A stretch of 64,000 nt of DNA, from assembly GCF_025698545.1 (NCBI RefSeq), contig NC_068573.1:11555874-11619873 (forward strand). Direction: 5' to 3'. The stretch comes from Gossypium raimondii (taxonomy: Eukaryota; Streptophyta; Magnoliopsida; Malvales; Malvaceae). A model generated the notes under the pieces. It worked only from the letters and a program-made list of their open reading frames with translations. It had not been told where the DNA came from and made no database searches. The translations under genes and the position numbers were made by a program. Position 1 is the first letter of the stretch; every line of letters begins with the position of its first letter. This document shows positions 12,499 to 22,674 of this stretch, piece after piece.

Positions 12499-13657
12499 TG
12501 TTACTCTTAAGCTCGAAGGTACATCACAACGCATTAATGAAAGTATTAAATGAAACTTACGTCGCTAATGACATCTCTATGAACAAGTTAGACCGTCTGG
12601 TTGGTAACATAAGTGCTGATAACTTTATTTTCTTTAATGATGATAAAATACCGCCGGGAGGCATGGGATCGACCAAAGCTCTGCACATTACAACCCGCTG
12701 CAAGGGGTATACGTTGCCAGGGGTACTAACTGATAATGGATCAACCCTAAAGGTCTTACCCTTATCTACCCTGAATAGGTTGCCCATGGACAGCTCGCAC
12801 ATGAAAACATGCCAGAACATAGCGAGGGCGTTCGATGGTACTGAAAGAAGAGTAATGGGAAAGATTGAAATACCCCTCCTAATCGGCCCAAGCACGTATG
12901 AGGTAGATTTCTTGGTAATGGACATCAAGCCTTCTTACAATTGTTTGTTAGGAAGACCTTGGATTCATTCAGCAGGAGCAGTACCTTCATCGTTACACCA
13001 AAAGTTGAAGCTGCTAACAGAGGGTCGACTGGTGACAATCAATGCAGAGGAGGACATCATTGTGGCTGTAACTAGTGACGCACCTTATATAGGGACAGAA
13101 GAAGAAGTAATTGAATGTTCATTCCGATCTTTGGAATTTGTAAACGCAACCTTCATTGTTGAAGGGAATAAGATCCCCACACCCAGAATATCTAAAACAA
13201 CGAGGATGAGCTTACAAATGATGGCTGGAAGAGGGGCTCCACCTGGAAAAGGATTTGGGAAATTCCTCCAAGGGAGAATGGAGGTACCCATATTGGTGGA
13301 CAAACGAGACTGCTTTGGCTTGGGATATAGGCCAGATGCAAGGCAAAAGAGGAAAGAGGTGGAGAGGAAGTAGGAAAGAAGAAAGGCACATTTGAGTAGG
13401 GAGGAAACAAAATGGGAACCCATGACATTCCCCCACATATCCAAAACATTCGTGTCAGGGGGAACTATTCACCCTGAACGAAGGACGTCAAGAAAAGGAA
13501 CTGCAAAAGGGATGTTAGGGGATCTAAGCATTAATGTCATATACGAGGAAGAAATTGGATAAAATAATTCATCAGGCATTCGCCCTTATGAGCCGGGAAG
13601 CGTTCTAAATAATTGGACTGCCGAGGAGATCCCTGTAACTTTTAAAGTCAATTCAGA
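12499..13657 (+). pseudogene. Protease region of the Ogre/Tat element (upstream exon)
   Basis: Continues the gag-pro frame after the nested LTR. The retropepsin-like aspartic protease is at about 12660-12990: the conserved loop appears as VLTDNGSTLKVLPLSTL (expected D-S/T-G, here D-N-G-S, so the active site may be altered), and the C-terminal part YNCLLGRPWIHSAGAVPSSL is typical of plant gypsy proteases. The open frame ends with TAG at 13371-13373. The same frame continues through one more TAA near 13560 to 13657, where PYEPGSVLNNWTAEEIP is readable. At 13658 there is a GT donor (see the intron). Two in-frame stops make it non-coding today. Confidence 0.82.
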
Positions 13658-13871
13658 GTAATATTCAGAACACACTTGTTGCTCTGAGCTTGGGAGTAAC
13701 AAGAATCTTTTGTAAAAGGCATTTGTCTAAAATCTTATTTCAATGAAATATATCATTCAGTCTCATTTTGAGCAAATATTCTTTTATTCTTTCCATTCCA
13801 TTCATAAACATACTGTGCATATAATTATTCTTAGATTCTTTCTTTAAATCTACTTTTCACCTCAATAACAG
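13658..13871 (+). other. Putative Ogre-type intron between protease and RT
   Basis: The donor CAGA/GTAATATT at 13658 and the acceptor CACCTCAATAACAG/GCCC at 13871 define a 214-nt AT-rich intron with a strong pyrimidine tract before the acceptor. Removing it joins GA+G as one Glu codon and keeps the frame from the protease exon into the RT exon without a shift. A spliced intron at this position is a known feature of Ogre elements. Splicing here is inferred from sequence only. Confidence 0.72.
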
Positions 13872-15584
13872 GCCCTCAGATATTAATGATATGAGCGACA
13901 TTGCTACTAACTCAGAGTCCCCTTTTGAGCAAGACATGGGTATAGAGGATTCATAGGATTTTGAAGATGATCGAGGCTGTAACTTATCTCCTGATTTGTT
14001 AAGAATGGTAGAACAAGAAGAAAAACAGATCCTACCTTATAAAGAGTCGGTAGAAGTAGTGAGCTTAGGGGAGGGAAAAGAAGTGAAAATTGGAGTTTGC
14101 ATTGATGCGGAGATGAAGCGAGATCTCATTAAGTTGCTCCAATAATTCAATGATGTCTTTGCATGGTCCTATCAAGACATGCCCGGGTTAAACACTGATA
14201 TAGCGGTACACCGACTCTTCATAAAGAAAGAATGTAAACCAGTTCAACAAAAACTCCGAATGATGAGACCTGATGTCTTGTTGAAAATAAAAGAAGAAGT
14301 TAAGAAGCAGTTTGATGCTGGTTTTTTTACAGGTGGTCAAGTATTCGGAATGGGTAGCCAACATAATCCCTGTACCTAAGAAAGATGGGAAAGTGCGAAT
14401 GTGTGTGGAATACAGAGATCTGAACAAAGTCAGTCCCAAAGATAATTTCTCGTTACCCCATATTGATACCTTAGTAGACAACACTGTCGGTTACTCGCTG
14501 TTCTCCTTCATGGATGGTTTCTCCGGGTATAACCAAATTAGAATGCATCCTGAAGACATAGAGAAGACTACCTTCATAATTATGTGGGGAATATTCTGCT
14601 ACAAAGTGATGTCGTTTGGACTAAAAATACGGAAGCAACGTATCAGAGAGCCATGGTAACCTTATTCTATGACATAATGCATAAAGAGATAGAAGTCTAT
14701 GTTGATGACATGGTCGCGAAGTCTAGAACAGAAGGGGAACATGTACGAGTCCTTAGAAAATTGTTCATAAAGTTAAGAAAATTCCAGCTAAAGTTAAATC
14801 CAGCAAAATGCACCTTCGGGGCCAGATCAGGAAAATTGTTGGGGTTCATGGTCAGTGAGAGAGGAATTGAGATCGATCCAGACAAAGTAAAGGCTATACA
14901 AGAACTACCTCCGCCGCGTACTCAAAAAGAAGTTCGAGGTTTTTTAGGGAGACTAAACTACATCGCTCAATTCATTTCACAATTATCTGAGAAATGTGAC
15001 CCCATATTTCGTCTCCTTAAGAAACACAATCTAGGTGTATGGGATGAAGAGTGTCAGACAACTTTTGAAAAGGTCAAACATTACTTGTCCAACGCTCCAG
15101 TGCTAATGCCACCTTGCCCAAATAAACCATTGATACTGTATTTGGCAGTATTTGAAAATTCCATGGGGTGCGTGCTTGGCCAACATGATGAGTCAGGACG
15201 AAAAGAAAGAGCAATCTACTATCTCAGTAAGAAGTTCACTGAATGCGAGACGAGATATTCACTAATTGAGAAACTATGTTGCGCTTTGATCTGGACAACT
15301 CAGAGATTGAGACAATACATGTACCATACAACCTGGTTAATCTCTAAACTGGACCCTCTGAAATACATGATGGAGTCGACTGCTCTGAATGGAAGGATGG
15401 CCCGATGGCAAATTCTACTGTCTGAATTTGATATAGTCTATGTGAACCGGAAAGCAATAAAAGGGAGTGCAATAGCAGACTTTCTGGCCAGTAGAGCACT
15501 GGATGATTATGAACCACTAAACTTCGATTTCCTGAATGAGGATTTGATGTATGTTACAACCGCAGAAAAAGACTTTCAAAAAGG
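13872..15584 (+). pseudogene. Reverse transcriptase and RNase H of the Ogre/Tat element
   Basis: The frame opens directly after the intron acceptor. It has in-frame stops near 13954 and 14142. RT motifs follow: FAWSYQDMPGL, KKDGKVRMCVEYRDLNK, FMDGFSGYNQI, and the catalytic YVDD at about 14698 (EVYVDDMVAKS), which is intact. Then come connection motifs KLNPAKCTFG and GFLGRLNYIAQFI, and the gypsy RNase H (NSMGCVLGQHDESGRKERAI, LIEKLCCALIW). Frameshifts occur near 14320-14340 and near 14630, so RT is split over three frames. The family's intact polyprotein copies element RNA into DNA in cytoplasmic particles. Confidence 0.87.
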
Positions 15585-15970
15585 CAATCCTTGGAAGCTG
15601 AATTTTGACGGAGCCTCGAATGCTGTGGGCAATGGGATTGGGGCAGTCTTGATATCTTCCGATGGTGATCATTACCCATTCATTAGCAAATTAAATTTGA
15701 TTACACAAATTACATGGCGGAATATAAGGCATGCATCATGAGAATCCGCGCAGCTATTGAACGTAAAATAAGGTTGTCAGAGGTATATGGGGATTCTGTA
15801 TTGGTAATTTATCAGCTTAAAGGTGAATGGGAGATAAGAGACTCCAAGTTGATTAATTATCGAAAGCTGGTCCTTGAATTAATTGAAGATTTTGATGACA
15901 TTACCTTCTGTTATCTTCCACGGGATGAAAATCAGATGGCCGACGCATTGGCTACATTAGCTTCTATGAT
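15585..15970 (+). pseudogene. Second, archaeal-type RNase H (aRNH)
   Basis: After the usual RNase H and a linker there is a second RNase H fold: WKLNFDGASNAVGNGIGAVL (first catalytic Asp in FDGAS), then MAEYKACIMRIRAAIE (Glu), YGDSVLVIYQLKGEW (Asp), and DENQMADALATLA (final Asp). All four catalytic acids are visible. A frameshift near 15710-15740 splits the domain between two frames. A duplicated RNase H placed before integrase is diagnostic for the Tat lineage. Confidence 0.85.
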
Positions 15971-17319
15971 CAAAGTAAATAAACAAGAGGATATGAAGCC
16001 TATCCAGATGAGCATTTATGAGGCTCCATCCCATTGTTACAACATTGAAGATGAAGAAGCAAAGGATTATCACCCCTGGTATCACGACATACTGCGGTAT
16101 ATGAAGAATCGCGAGTATCTTGGCCAGGCGACTGAGAATGAAAAGAAGACATTGAGAAGGTTGGCTAATGATTATGTCTTAGATGGAGAGATCTTGTATA
16201 GAAGAGGAAAAGATCAGGTGCTGCTAAGATGTGTAGACGCTGTGGAGGCCAAGCAAATCTTGGAAGATGTGCATGAAGAAGTTTGTGGAACTCATGCTAA
16301 TGGCTTCACAATGACCAGGAAAATTATGAGATTCGGATATTATTGGTCTACCATGGAAGAAGATTGCATCAAATATGCCAAGAAATGCGATATGTGTCAA
16401 ATTTACGGAGACAAGATTCACGTGCCCCATTCGCCTCTACATGTCATGACTTCTCTATGGCCTCTATGTGGGGCATGGATGTCATTGGACCGATCTCGCC
16501 AAAAGCTTCAAATGGGATCGTTTCATATTCGTAGTTATTGACTACTTTACTAAGTGGGTAGAGGCCACTTCTTACGCTAATGTTACAAAGTCAGCAGTCA
16601 GTAGATTCCTAAAAAAAGAGATCATATGTCGATACGGGATGCCAGAAAGGATTATCTCCGACAATGCATTGAACTTGAACAACAGTACAATAGTGGAGGT
16701 CTGTAATCAATTCAAGATCAAGCACCACAACTCCTCGCCATATCGCCCAAAAATGAATGGCGCGGAAGAAGTGGCCAATAAAAACATCAAGAAGATCGTA
16801 GGAAAGATGACTGAGACTTATAAGGATTGGCACGAGAAGTTACCATTTGCCCTTCTTGCCTATCGAATGTCTATCAGAACCTCTACCGGGGTAACACCTT
16901 TCTCATTGGTGTATGGAATGGAGGCGGTTTTTCCCATTGAAGTAGAGATTCCTTCCCTCCGAGTTTTATCAGAATTGAAACTAGATGAAGCTGAATAAAT
17001 TCAATCCCGATATGATCAACTGAATTTGATCGAAGAAAAGAGGCTACGAGCTATATGTCATGGTCAAATGTACCAAAAGAGAATGATGCGAACTTACAAC
17101 AAAAAGGTTCGTCCTAGGGAATTCCATGAAGGAGACTTGGTACTGAAGAAAATCATTCCCATACAAAAGGACTTTAGAGGAAAGTGGATGCCGAATTGGG
17201 AAGGACCTTATGTAGTCAAGAAAGCCTTTTCTGGAGGAGCTTTAATTTTGACCGAGATGGATGGCAAGAACTTGCCTAACCCTGTGAATTCGGATTCAAT
17301 CAAGAAGTACTTCACCTAA
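15971..17319 (+). pseudogene. Integrase of the Ogre/Tat element
   Basis: The zinc-binding HHCC region is near 16270-16410 (HEEVCGTHANGFTMTRKI, YAKKCDMCQIYG). The catalytic core follows with the first Asp in FVVIDYFTKW, the second in IISDNALNLN and the Glu in the PKMNGAEEVANKN segment. The C-terminal part has FHEGDLVLKKIIP, and the end is GPYVVKKAFSGGALILTEMD, closing at TAA 17317-17319. Frameshifts occur near 16470-16500, and a TAA at 16996-16998 splits the core from the C-terminus. There is no chromodomain, as expected for Tat elements. Confidence 0.86.
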
Positions 17320-18259
17320 AAAAATAAAAAAAAGGTAAAGGCCAAGGTGAAAACCAACAAAGGGCGCTTTGAGACCAAATGGGTTTTGGATTGAAAACCC
17401 AGGAATGGGCAGTTTAAGTTTTGATCGAAGATGGGGCATGCGGTGGTTTTGTCCTCTCCGAATTAATAAGAAGGAAAGATGCCACATCTTGGGGCATCGA
17501 CAAAGCATTCTAGGACTTCTAAACACATATCAAGTTCAAAAGGGTCCTCAAGAAGTTTGTACGGAGAAGCTCATGCTGCGATATCTGGGGCACCTGTATT
17601 CATCTTATTCATTTTTGTATCTTAGCGAAATTTGTTATCTTGATTAATTTGTTCATTTAGAGCTTTGCTCTCAATAAATTTTCATCTTATCCATTGTGAT
17701 AAGCTTTTTTATCTTATTCATTTCGTATCTCAGCAAGATTTGCTATCTTGATTGATTTATTTGTTTAGAGATTTGCTCTCAATTTCATCGTGTCCATTTT
17801 TATGATCTTTTTCAAGCATCTTTCATTAAAATAATAATTAATGGACTAATAATATTCAAGCAAAAGAAGTTTTGCATATTACTCTGAAAGCTTCTAAATA
17901 GTACGAGGACCTGAAATAGGGCTATTGTTTAGAACTAACCAACTTAAGGATTAGAGGAATTGGAGAAAGAATAGTCTAAATTGTGACTATTTTTTTGGTT
18001 TTTCTGTCAAAAAAATACCGGCTGAAAAAGAGAGCATCAGTGATAGAGCCTTGATGAACAACGAGCAATGACAACCTAAGCATTAAAAAGGGATCATTCT
18101 CATGACATTCTGCATTCATGCAAATATAATTCATACACATCTAGTCAGAGCATTTGATTCATTTTGATCATGACATCCTAAACACTAGGCATAAATAGGT
18201 TCATAAAATGGACTTTATAGGTCATGTTCCCCAGAGAGCAGATCAATAAAATTACTCAT
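17320..18259 (+). other. 3' non-coding region of the Ogre/Tat element
   Basis: Between the integrase stop and the tandem array. It contains A-rich sequence, then two related segments (about 17590-17680 and 17700-17790) sharing CTTATTCATTT, GTATCT(T/C)AGC and TTTGCTATCTTGATT-like strings. No gene is supported; the short open frame at 17369-17647 has no recognisable domain. Confidence 0.6.
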
Positions 18260-18775
18260 ACCCCCGAGGTTGCAATTTAAAAGATTGAAGCCACAATGGC
18301 GAATCCTACTTTCCTGGCGGCGCAGTGGAACAGATTGAAGCTACAACAACAAATCTTACTTCCCCGACATCGCAGTTAATTAGGCAGAAGAAACCAATCC
18401 TACCTCCCTGAAGTTGCAGTGGAGCGGATTAAAAACACAGACCTTATCTCTCTGAAGTTGCAGTAGAGCAGATCGCATCCAGTCTTATCTCTCTGCAGTT
18501 GCAGTGGAGCAGACAGAAGAAACCAATCCTATCTCCTTGAAGTTACAGTAGAGCGGATTAAAAAAACCACAGATCTCATCTCTCTGAAGTTGCAGTAGAG
18601 CAGATCAAATCAATCTTAGCTCCCTGAAGTTGCAGTGGAGCAGATTGAAGATACAAGTCTTACTTCCCTGAGGTTGTAGTGGAGCAGACTAAAACCACCA
18701 ATCTCGTCCCCCTGAAGTTGTAGCAGAGTGGATTGAAGCTACAAGTAGTATCTCTTTCTGAAGTTGCAGTGGAGT
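18260..18775 (+). repeat. Tandem repeat, about 12 diverged units of 40-55 bp
   Basis: Units share CTCCCTGAAGTTGCAGTGGA followed by GCAGATTGAAG-like sequence and a variable spacer ending in AATCTTA. Twelve GTTGCAGT-like cores are visible from about 18266 to 18770. The array ends about 150 bp before the polypurine tract, so it is part of the element's 3' untranslated region. Confidence 0.82.
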
Positions 18776-18918
18776 GGGTCGAAGCAACAAGACACAACGG
18801 ACTGAAACGAAGCTACTTGGAGAAGAAAAACACCAGAACAAGTCAAGACCCGGTAAAATTGGGCAAATTTGGTCTTCCTTAAAAGTCTTTACTCTGTTCT
18901 CGTTACACAACAACGAGC

Positions 18919-18931
18919 AAAGAGGGGCAGC
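18919..18931 (+). other. Polypurine tract of the Ogre/Tat element
   Basis: AAAGAGGGGCAGC directly precedes the TGTAATAGC start of the 3' LTR, the expected position for plus-strand priming. Confidence 0.85.
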
Positions 18932-20648
18932 TGTAATAGCCCAAATTTGCCCAGGCTTACAACCCAAAAATAAATATCTAAAACCCAAGATATAGGCCCA
19001 AAGCTTGACGGCCCAAAACCTTAACTGGTTTCAGTAAAAACTGAAACCCTAACCCTAAGGCGCCATTCCCCCTGCTGCACATGTGCCTCAGCAGCACGTT
19101 CGTCGCCCCGAGGCCGCCTCCATTTGAACCAAAATAGTAATTCCCCTCCGTTGACTCTTGATACCTGCAAAAACGACTAAAAGAAACAGTATAGAAACGA
19201 CAACGAAATAAAAGACAGAAACAAAAGCAAAAACATAGCAAGAGAAATAGAAAATAGTAATATAGACCAACAGTGTAATCGTGGCTATAAAAGCCACAAA
19301 GTTAACCATGTATTTTTTTACACACAAAAAAACAGAATACAAAGAGGAATTTTAGTCCAAAGGTTGATCTTTTAATTTCTGCTTCATTTCTAGTCCATTT
19401 TTTTATTATTTTTTTATTTACGTGTCGTTACGAAAATAAAACAAAAAGAATAAAAAGAAAAAGGTAAGGAACTAACCTATATTCGGGTCTCCGAAACCAT
19501 GGACGGCCGAGGAAGTAGCCTCCGAGGATAGGCGGCCGGAAACCGAAAGGTTTCTTGAGCTTTTGGGGCCTTTTGGTTAATAGTTTGGGGATTTTAAAAA
19601 CGGATTTGGGTTTAGGGGGTTTGAAAAGACCAGGTCGGAGGTTTTTTCTCTTTTTCGGCCACCGCATATGGCGGTGCCGTCGCCGGTGACCGGTGGCCGG
19701 CGCGGTGGCCCCTTTGCCAGACTCTATGACCATGGGAGAGGGTCTGAGAGAGAATGAAGTTTTTTTCTGAAAAAAGAGGAAGAAATGAGCCTTTTTTGAA
19801 AAAATTTCAACTTTTATACTAGTATTGAAACGGCGTCGTTTCATGAAGAGTCTTTAGGTGCCAAAACGGCACCATTTGGCGCGACCCGTGGGTGACCCGA
19901 CCTGTCCGACCAGGATCCGCGTGTTTTAGCCTTAAAAGGGTATTTGCGTACACAGTCCCTCCGATTTTACAACGCGTTGTAATCTGGCCTTTTTTTTCGT
20001 TCTTTCCTTTTATTTTAAATTAGCTGCATAGTTTTATTTTTATTTCATTTTAGTCCATTGCAATGCTGCATTTTGGGGACTTGGTTTATTTCCTGTTTTG
20101 GTACCCCTCTTTTTGCGCGTGTCACAATTTAATCCTTTACGTTTCTTTATTTCGAATTCGGCCCATATTTTCGTTTTATTTCAATTTAGTCTGTGTTTTT
20201 TTGGCAATTTTACTATTCAGTTAATTATCTCAATGTTATTATCATTATCATATTATACCATTATTATTATTATTATTATTTATTCATTTATACTTTTTAA
20301 ATTTTAAATTTTGTTATATATATATACATGAGTTTTTTTATAATATATATACATATACATATTTTATACATTGTCTACATATACATATATACCTATACAT
20401 TCTTTATATATTTTATAACTTATATGCATATCTATATATTTATGTACATATTTTATTTTCATACATATATATATACATACTTTTATATACCTTCTATAAT
20501 TTTTATAAACATGCATGTACATATACATATTTTAATGTACATACGTATATATGTATGTATATGCTTACTTATATATTTATATACATATATTTTATATAAT
20601 AATTTTGAAATATATACATACATATATTTTCATATTTCCATAATTTTA

Positions 20649-20651
<3 letters not shown>

Positions 20652-20687
<36 letters not shown>
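20652..20687. repeat. (AT)n microsatellite in 3' LTR
   Basis: About 18 AT dinucleotides. The matching place in the 5' LTR (about 2605-2625) has only a short ACACATATATATATC run, so the tract expanded after insertion or contracted in the other LTR. Confidence 0.95.
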
Positions 20688-20689
<2 letters not shown>

Positions 20690-20896
20690 TTTATATTTTT
20701 ATAGTTCTATTCATTTTCTTTGTTTATTTCTTTATTTACATTTCATTATTACTTTGAAATAATGTTTTGATTTTATTTGCTTATATGTATTGTTATTTTG
20801 TATGTCATTGATTTCCCCTTTTTTATCCAATTTATTTTCATTGCTATTACTCGTATGCTACACCATCGTATTCATTAACATTTTGTTACGCATACT

Positions 20897-21228
20897 AATA
20901 TCCTTTAAAAAATTTCAAAAAAAGGCAATGTTTTACATTTGGAAATTCGAGAAAACGTGCCCAAATGTGCTGGGTTTCGATTTTTCTCGTTCAACCAAAT
21001 AACCAAATATCCTTTCAAAAATTTCAAAATAAGGCAGTGTTTTGCGTTTGGAAATTCGAGAAAACGTGCCCTAATGTGCTGGGTTTCGATTTTTCTCGTT
21101 CGACCAAATAGCCAAATATCCTTTTAAAAATTTCAAAATAAGGCAATGTTTTGCGTTTGGAAATTCGAGAAAACATGCCCTAATGTGCTGGGTTTCGATT
21201 TCTCGTTCGACCAAATAGCCAAATATCC
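20897..21228 (+). repeat. Tandem repeat in 3' LTR, 3 units of about 109 bp
   Basis: Same unit as at 2831-3264, but three copies instead of four. Confidence 0.87.
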
Positions 21229-21577
21229 TTCTAAATTTTAATCCATGTCATTCGAGTTTTTAAGGATCGTACTTTAAATCTCTTTAAATTTTTCAATTTT
21301 CGACATTAAGACATTAATTAATCAACTAGGTACCAATTTTTGGGGCGTTACGAGGATGCTAATCCTTCCTCGTACGTAATCGACTCCCGAACCTGTTTTT
21401 CTGAATTTCGTGGACCAAAATAATTGTTTTAATAAAATCAAATCATTTGTTAAAAACAACCGCTTTTTGAGGTGACCCGATCACACCTCATTAAAAAAGA
21501 TTGCTGGCGACTCCCATATTTATTTTCTTTTTCAAAATTCGAGTCGACCCTGTTTTATCAAAGAAATTGTGTCAACA

Positions 21578-21582
21578 AACCT
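21578..21582. repeat. Right target-site duplication AACCT
   Basis: Matches 1063-1067 and closes the Ogre/Tat insertion. Confidence 0.9.
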
Positions 21583-21882
21583 AATTTTAAAAAATAGAAT
21601 AGTTGCCTATTTTAGCCTTATATTAGCCTTATATTACTTTAATAACAATTTAAATTTCCCCTACACTGTTTATACTTCCTCTTCATTTGATCTGAAATCT
21701 TACCTAAATTAAACTGACGTGTTTAGATGAAAAAAAAATTAAATTTTAGAAACGTTTACTTTAAATAATAATTTGTTCAATAATAATAATAACTAATAAT
21801 CCTCGTTTTAAAGATGTTGGTATATTTGCCATATATTTAGGGCTAACTGCGTTGTAACACGTCAAAGATCAGCGTTTCCACA
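21583..21882 (+). promoter_or_regulatory. Short upstream region of the SDR gene
   Basis: Only 300 bp separate the retrotransposon from the SDR start codon. The stretch is AT-rich; a TATATTTA box-like string lies near 21832, about 50 bp before the ATG. The promoter is placed here by position only. If the ancestral promoter was longer, the insertion displaced it by 20.5 kb. Confidence 0.4.
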
Positions 21883-22674
21883 ATGTTCAATAACAAGCTA
21901 GAAGGCAAAGTAGCCATCATCACCGGTGGAGCGAGCGGTATCGGCAAAGCCACCGCCTGTCTCTTCGCCAAGCACGGTGCCCGTGTGGTGACCGCCGACA
22001 TCCAAGATGAACTAGGCCAGCAGGTAGCCGCATCAATCGGTTCCCAAAAGTGCAGCTACATCCACTGTGATGTTACCGATGAAGAGCAAGTGAAAGGCAT
22101 AGTGGAATGGACCGTCCAAAACCATGGCCAACTGGACATCATGTTTAGCAATGCTGGGATAGTTCGTTCCAACAAGGGTACCACCTCCAACTCCAACCAG
22201 AACATCCTCGACCTAGACCTCGCGCCTTTCGACCACCTGTTCGCCGTCAACGCCCGCGGCATGGCGGCTTGCGTCAAACACGCGGCGCGTTCCATGGTTG
22301 AGAAGCGCGTGAGAGGGAGCATCATCTGCACGGCCAGTGTATGCGCCAGATGCGGCGGGGAACACCACGTGGATTACTTTATGTCGAAGCATGCGGTGTT
22401 GGGATTGGTGAGGTCGGCGAGCAAGCAGCTTGGGGTGCACGGGATCAGAGTAAATAGCGTGTCGCCGTTCGCGGTGGCGACCCCATTGATATGTAACCTG
22501 ACGGGAATGAAAGCGGAGGAAGCTGAGAAGTTTTACGAGGGGAGGACGATTTTGAAAGGGGTAGTGGTGAAAGAGAAGCACGTGGCTGACGCGGTGTTGT
22601 TTCTAGCATCGGAAGATTCGGAGGTGGTGAGCGGACATGACATGGTAGTGGATGCTGGGTTTTTGGGCAAATAG
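21883..22674 (+). CDS. Short-chain dehydrogenase/reductase (SDR110C-like), 263 aa
   Basis: An intact intronless NAD(P)-dependent oxidoreductase. The Rossmann glycine motif TGGASGIG is at about residues 15-22. An acidic residue after beta-2 (TADIQ) favours NAD. DVTDE is at about 64-68, the structural FSNAG at about 89-93 and the catalytic Asn in VNARG. The catalytic Ser is in CTASV, and the YxxxK motif appears as YFMSK at about 167-171. VNSVSPFAVATPL follows the pattern of plant SDR110C enzymes. Length is normal. This group includes secoisolariciresinol, xanthoxin and momilactone-type dehydrogenases, and terpenoid alcohol dehydrogenases such as cotton DH1 of the gossypol pathway; the substrate cannot be told from this sequence. 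The codons are GC-richer than the flanks. No targeting peptide is seen, so it is probably cytosolic. Confidence 0.93.
   Translation: MFNNKLEGKVAIITGGASGIGKATACLFAKHGARVVTADIQDELGQQVAASIGSQKCSYIHCDVTDEEQVKGIVEWTVQNHGQLDIMFSNAGIVRSNKGTTSNSNQNILDLDLAPFDHLFAVNARGMAACVKHAARSMVEKRVRGSIICTASVCARCGGEHHVDYFMSKHAVLGLVRSASKQLGVHGIRVNSVSPFAVATPLICNLTGMKAEEAEKFYEGRTILKGVVVKEKHVADAVLFLASEDSEVVSGHDMVVDAGFLGK

Larger units (their letters stand above)
1068..21577 (+). mobile_element. Ogre/Tat-lineage Ty3/gypsy LTR retrotransposon, full-length but defective
   Basis: A 20.5-kb element bounded by two long LTRs (2,544 and 2,646 bp) and flanked by AACCT duplications. Order inside: tRNA-Arg-type primer site, ORF1, gag, protease, intron, RT, RNase H, second RNase H, integrase, tandem-repeat 3' region, polypurine tract. 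Long LTRs, an ORF before gag, an intron between protease and RT, and a dual RNase H are the recognised signs of the Tat/Ogre lineage. A 3.7-kb solo LTR sits inside at 8780-12493, so the original element was about 16.8 kb. Every coding section has frameshifts or stops, so it cannot move on its own. The strand is set by the coding order. Confidence 0.93.
18932..21577 (+). repeat. 3' LTR of the Ogre/Tat element
   Basis: Starts TGTAATAGCCCAAAT and ends TTGTGTCAACA, followed by AACCT. It aligns with 1068-3611, with scattered substitutions, extra AT-rich sequence at about 20360-20690 and one fewer tandem unit. It ends 305 bp upstream of the SDR start codon. Confidence 0.92.

Noticed and set aside
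12557..12928. 123-aa minus-strand frame
   Set aside because: Shadow of the Ogre protease region.
18260..18775. Regular repeats considered as a CRISPR array
   Set aside because: Plant nuclear context, diverged repeats, no constant spacer length; it is a retrotransposon tandem array.
19428..19844. 138-aa minus-strand frame
   Set aside because: LTR sequence; the matching 5' LTR frame is shorter and different, with no conservation as protein.
20328..20651. 107-aa Tyr/Ile-rich frame
   Set aside because: Translation of a TATACA-type low-complexity tract in the LTR.
22213..22581. 122-aa minus-strand frame
   Set aside because: Shadow of the SDR gene; no domain.
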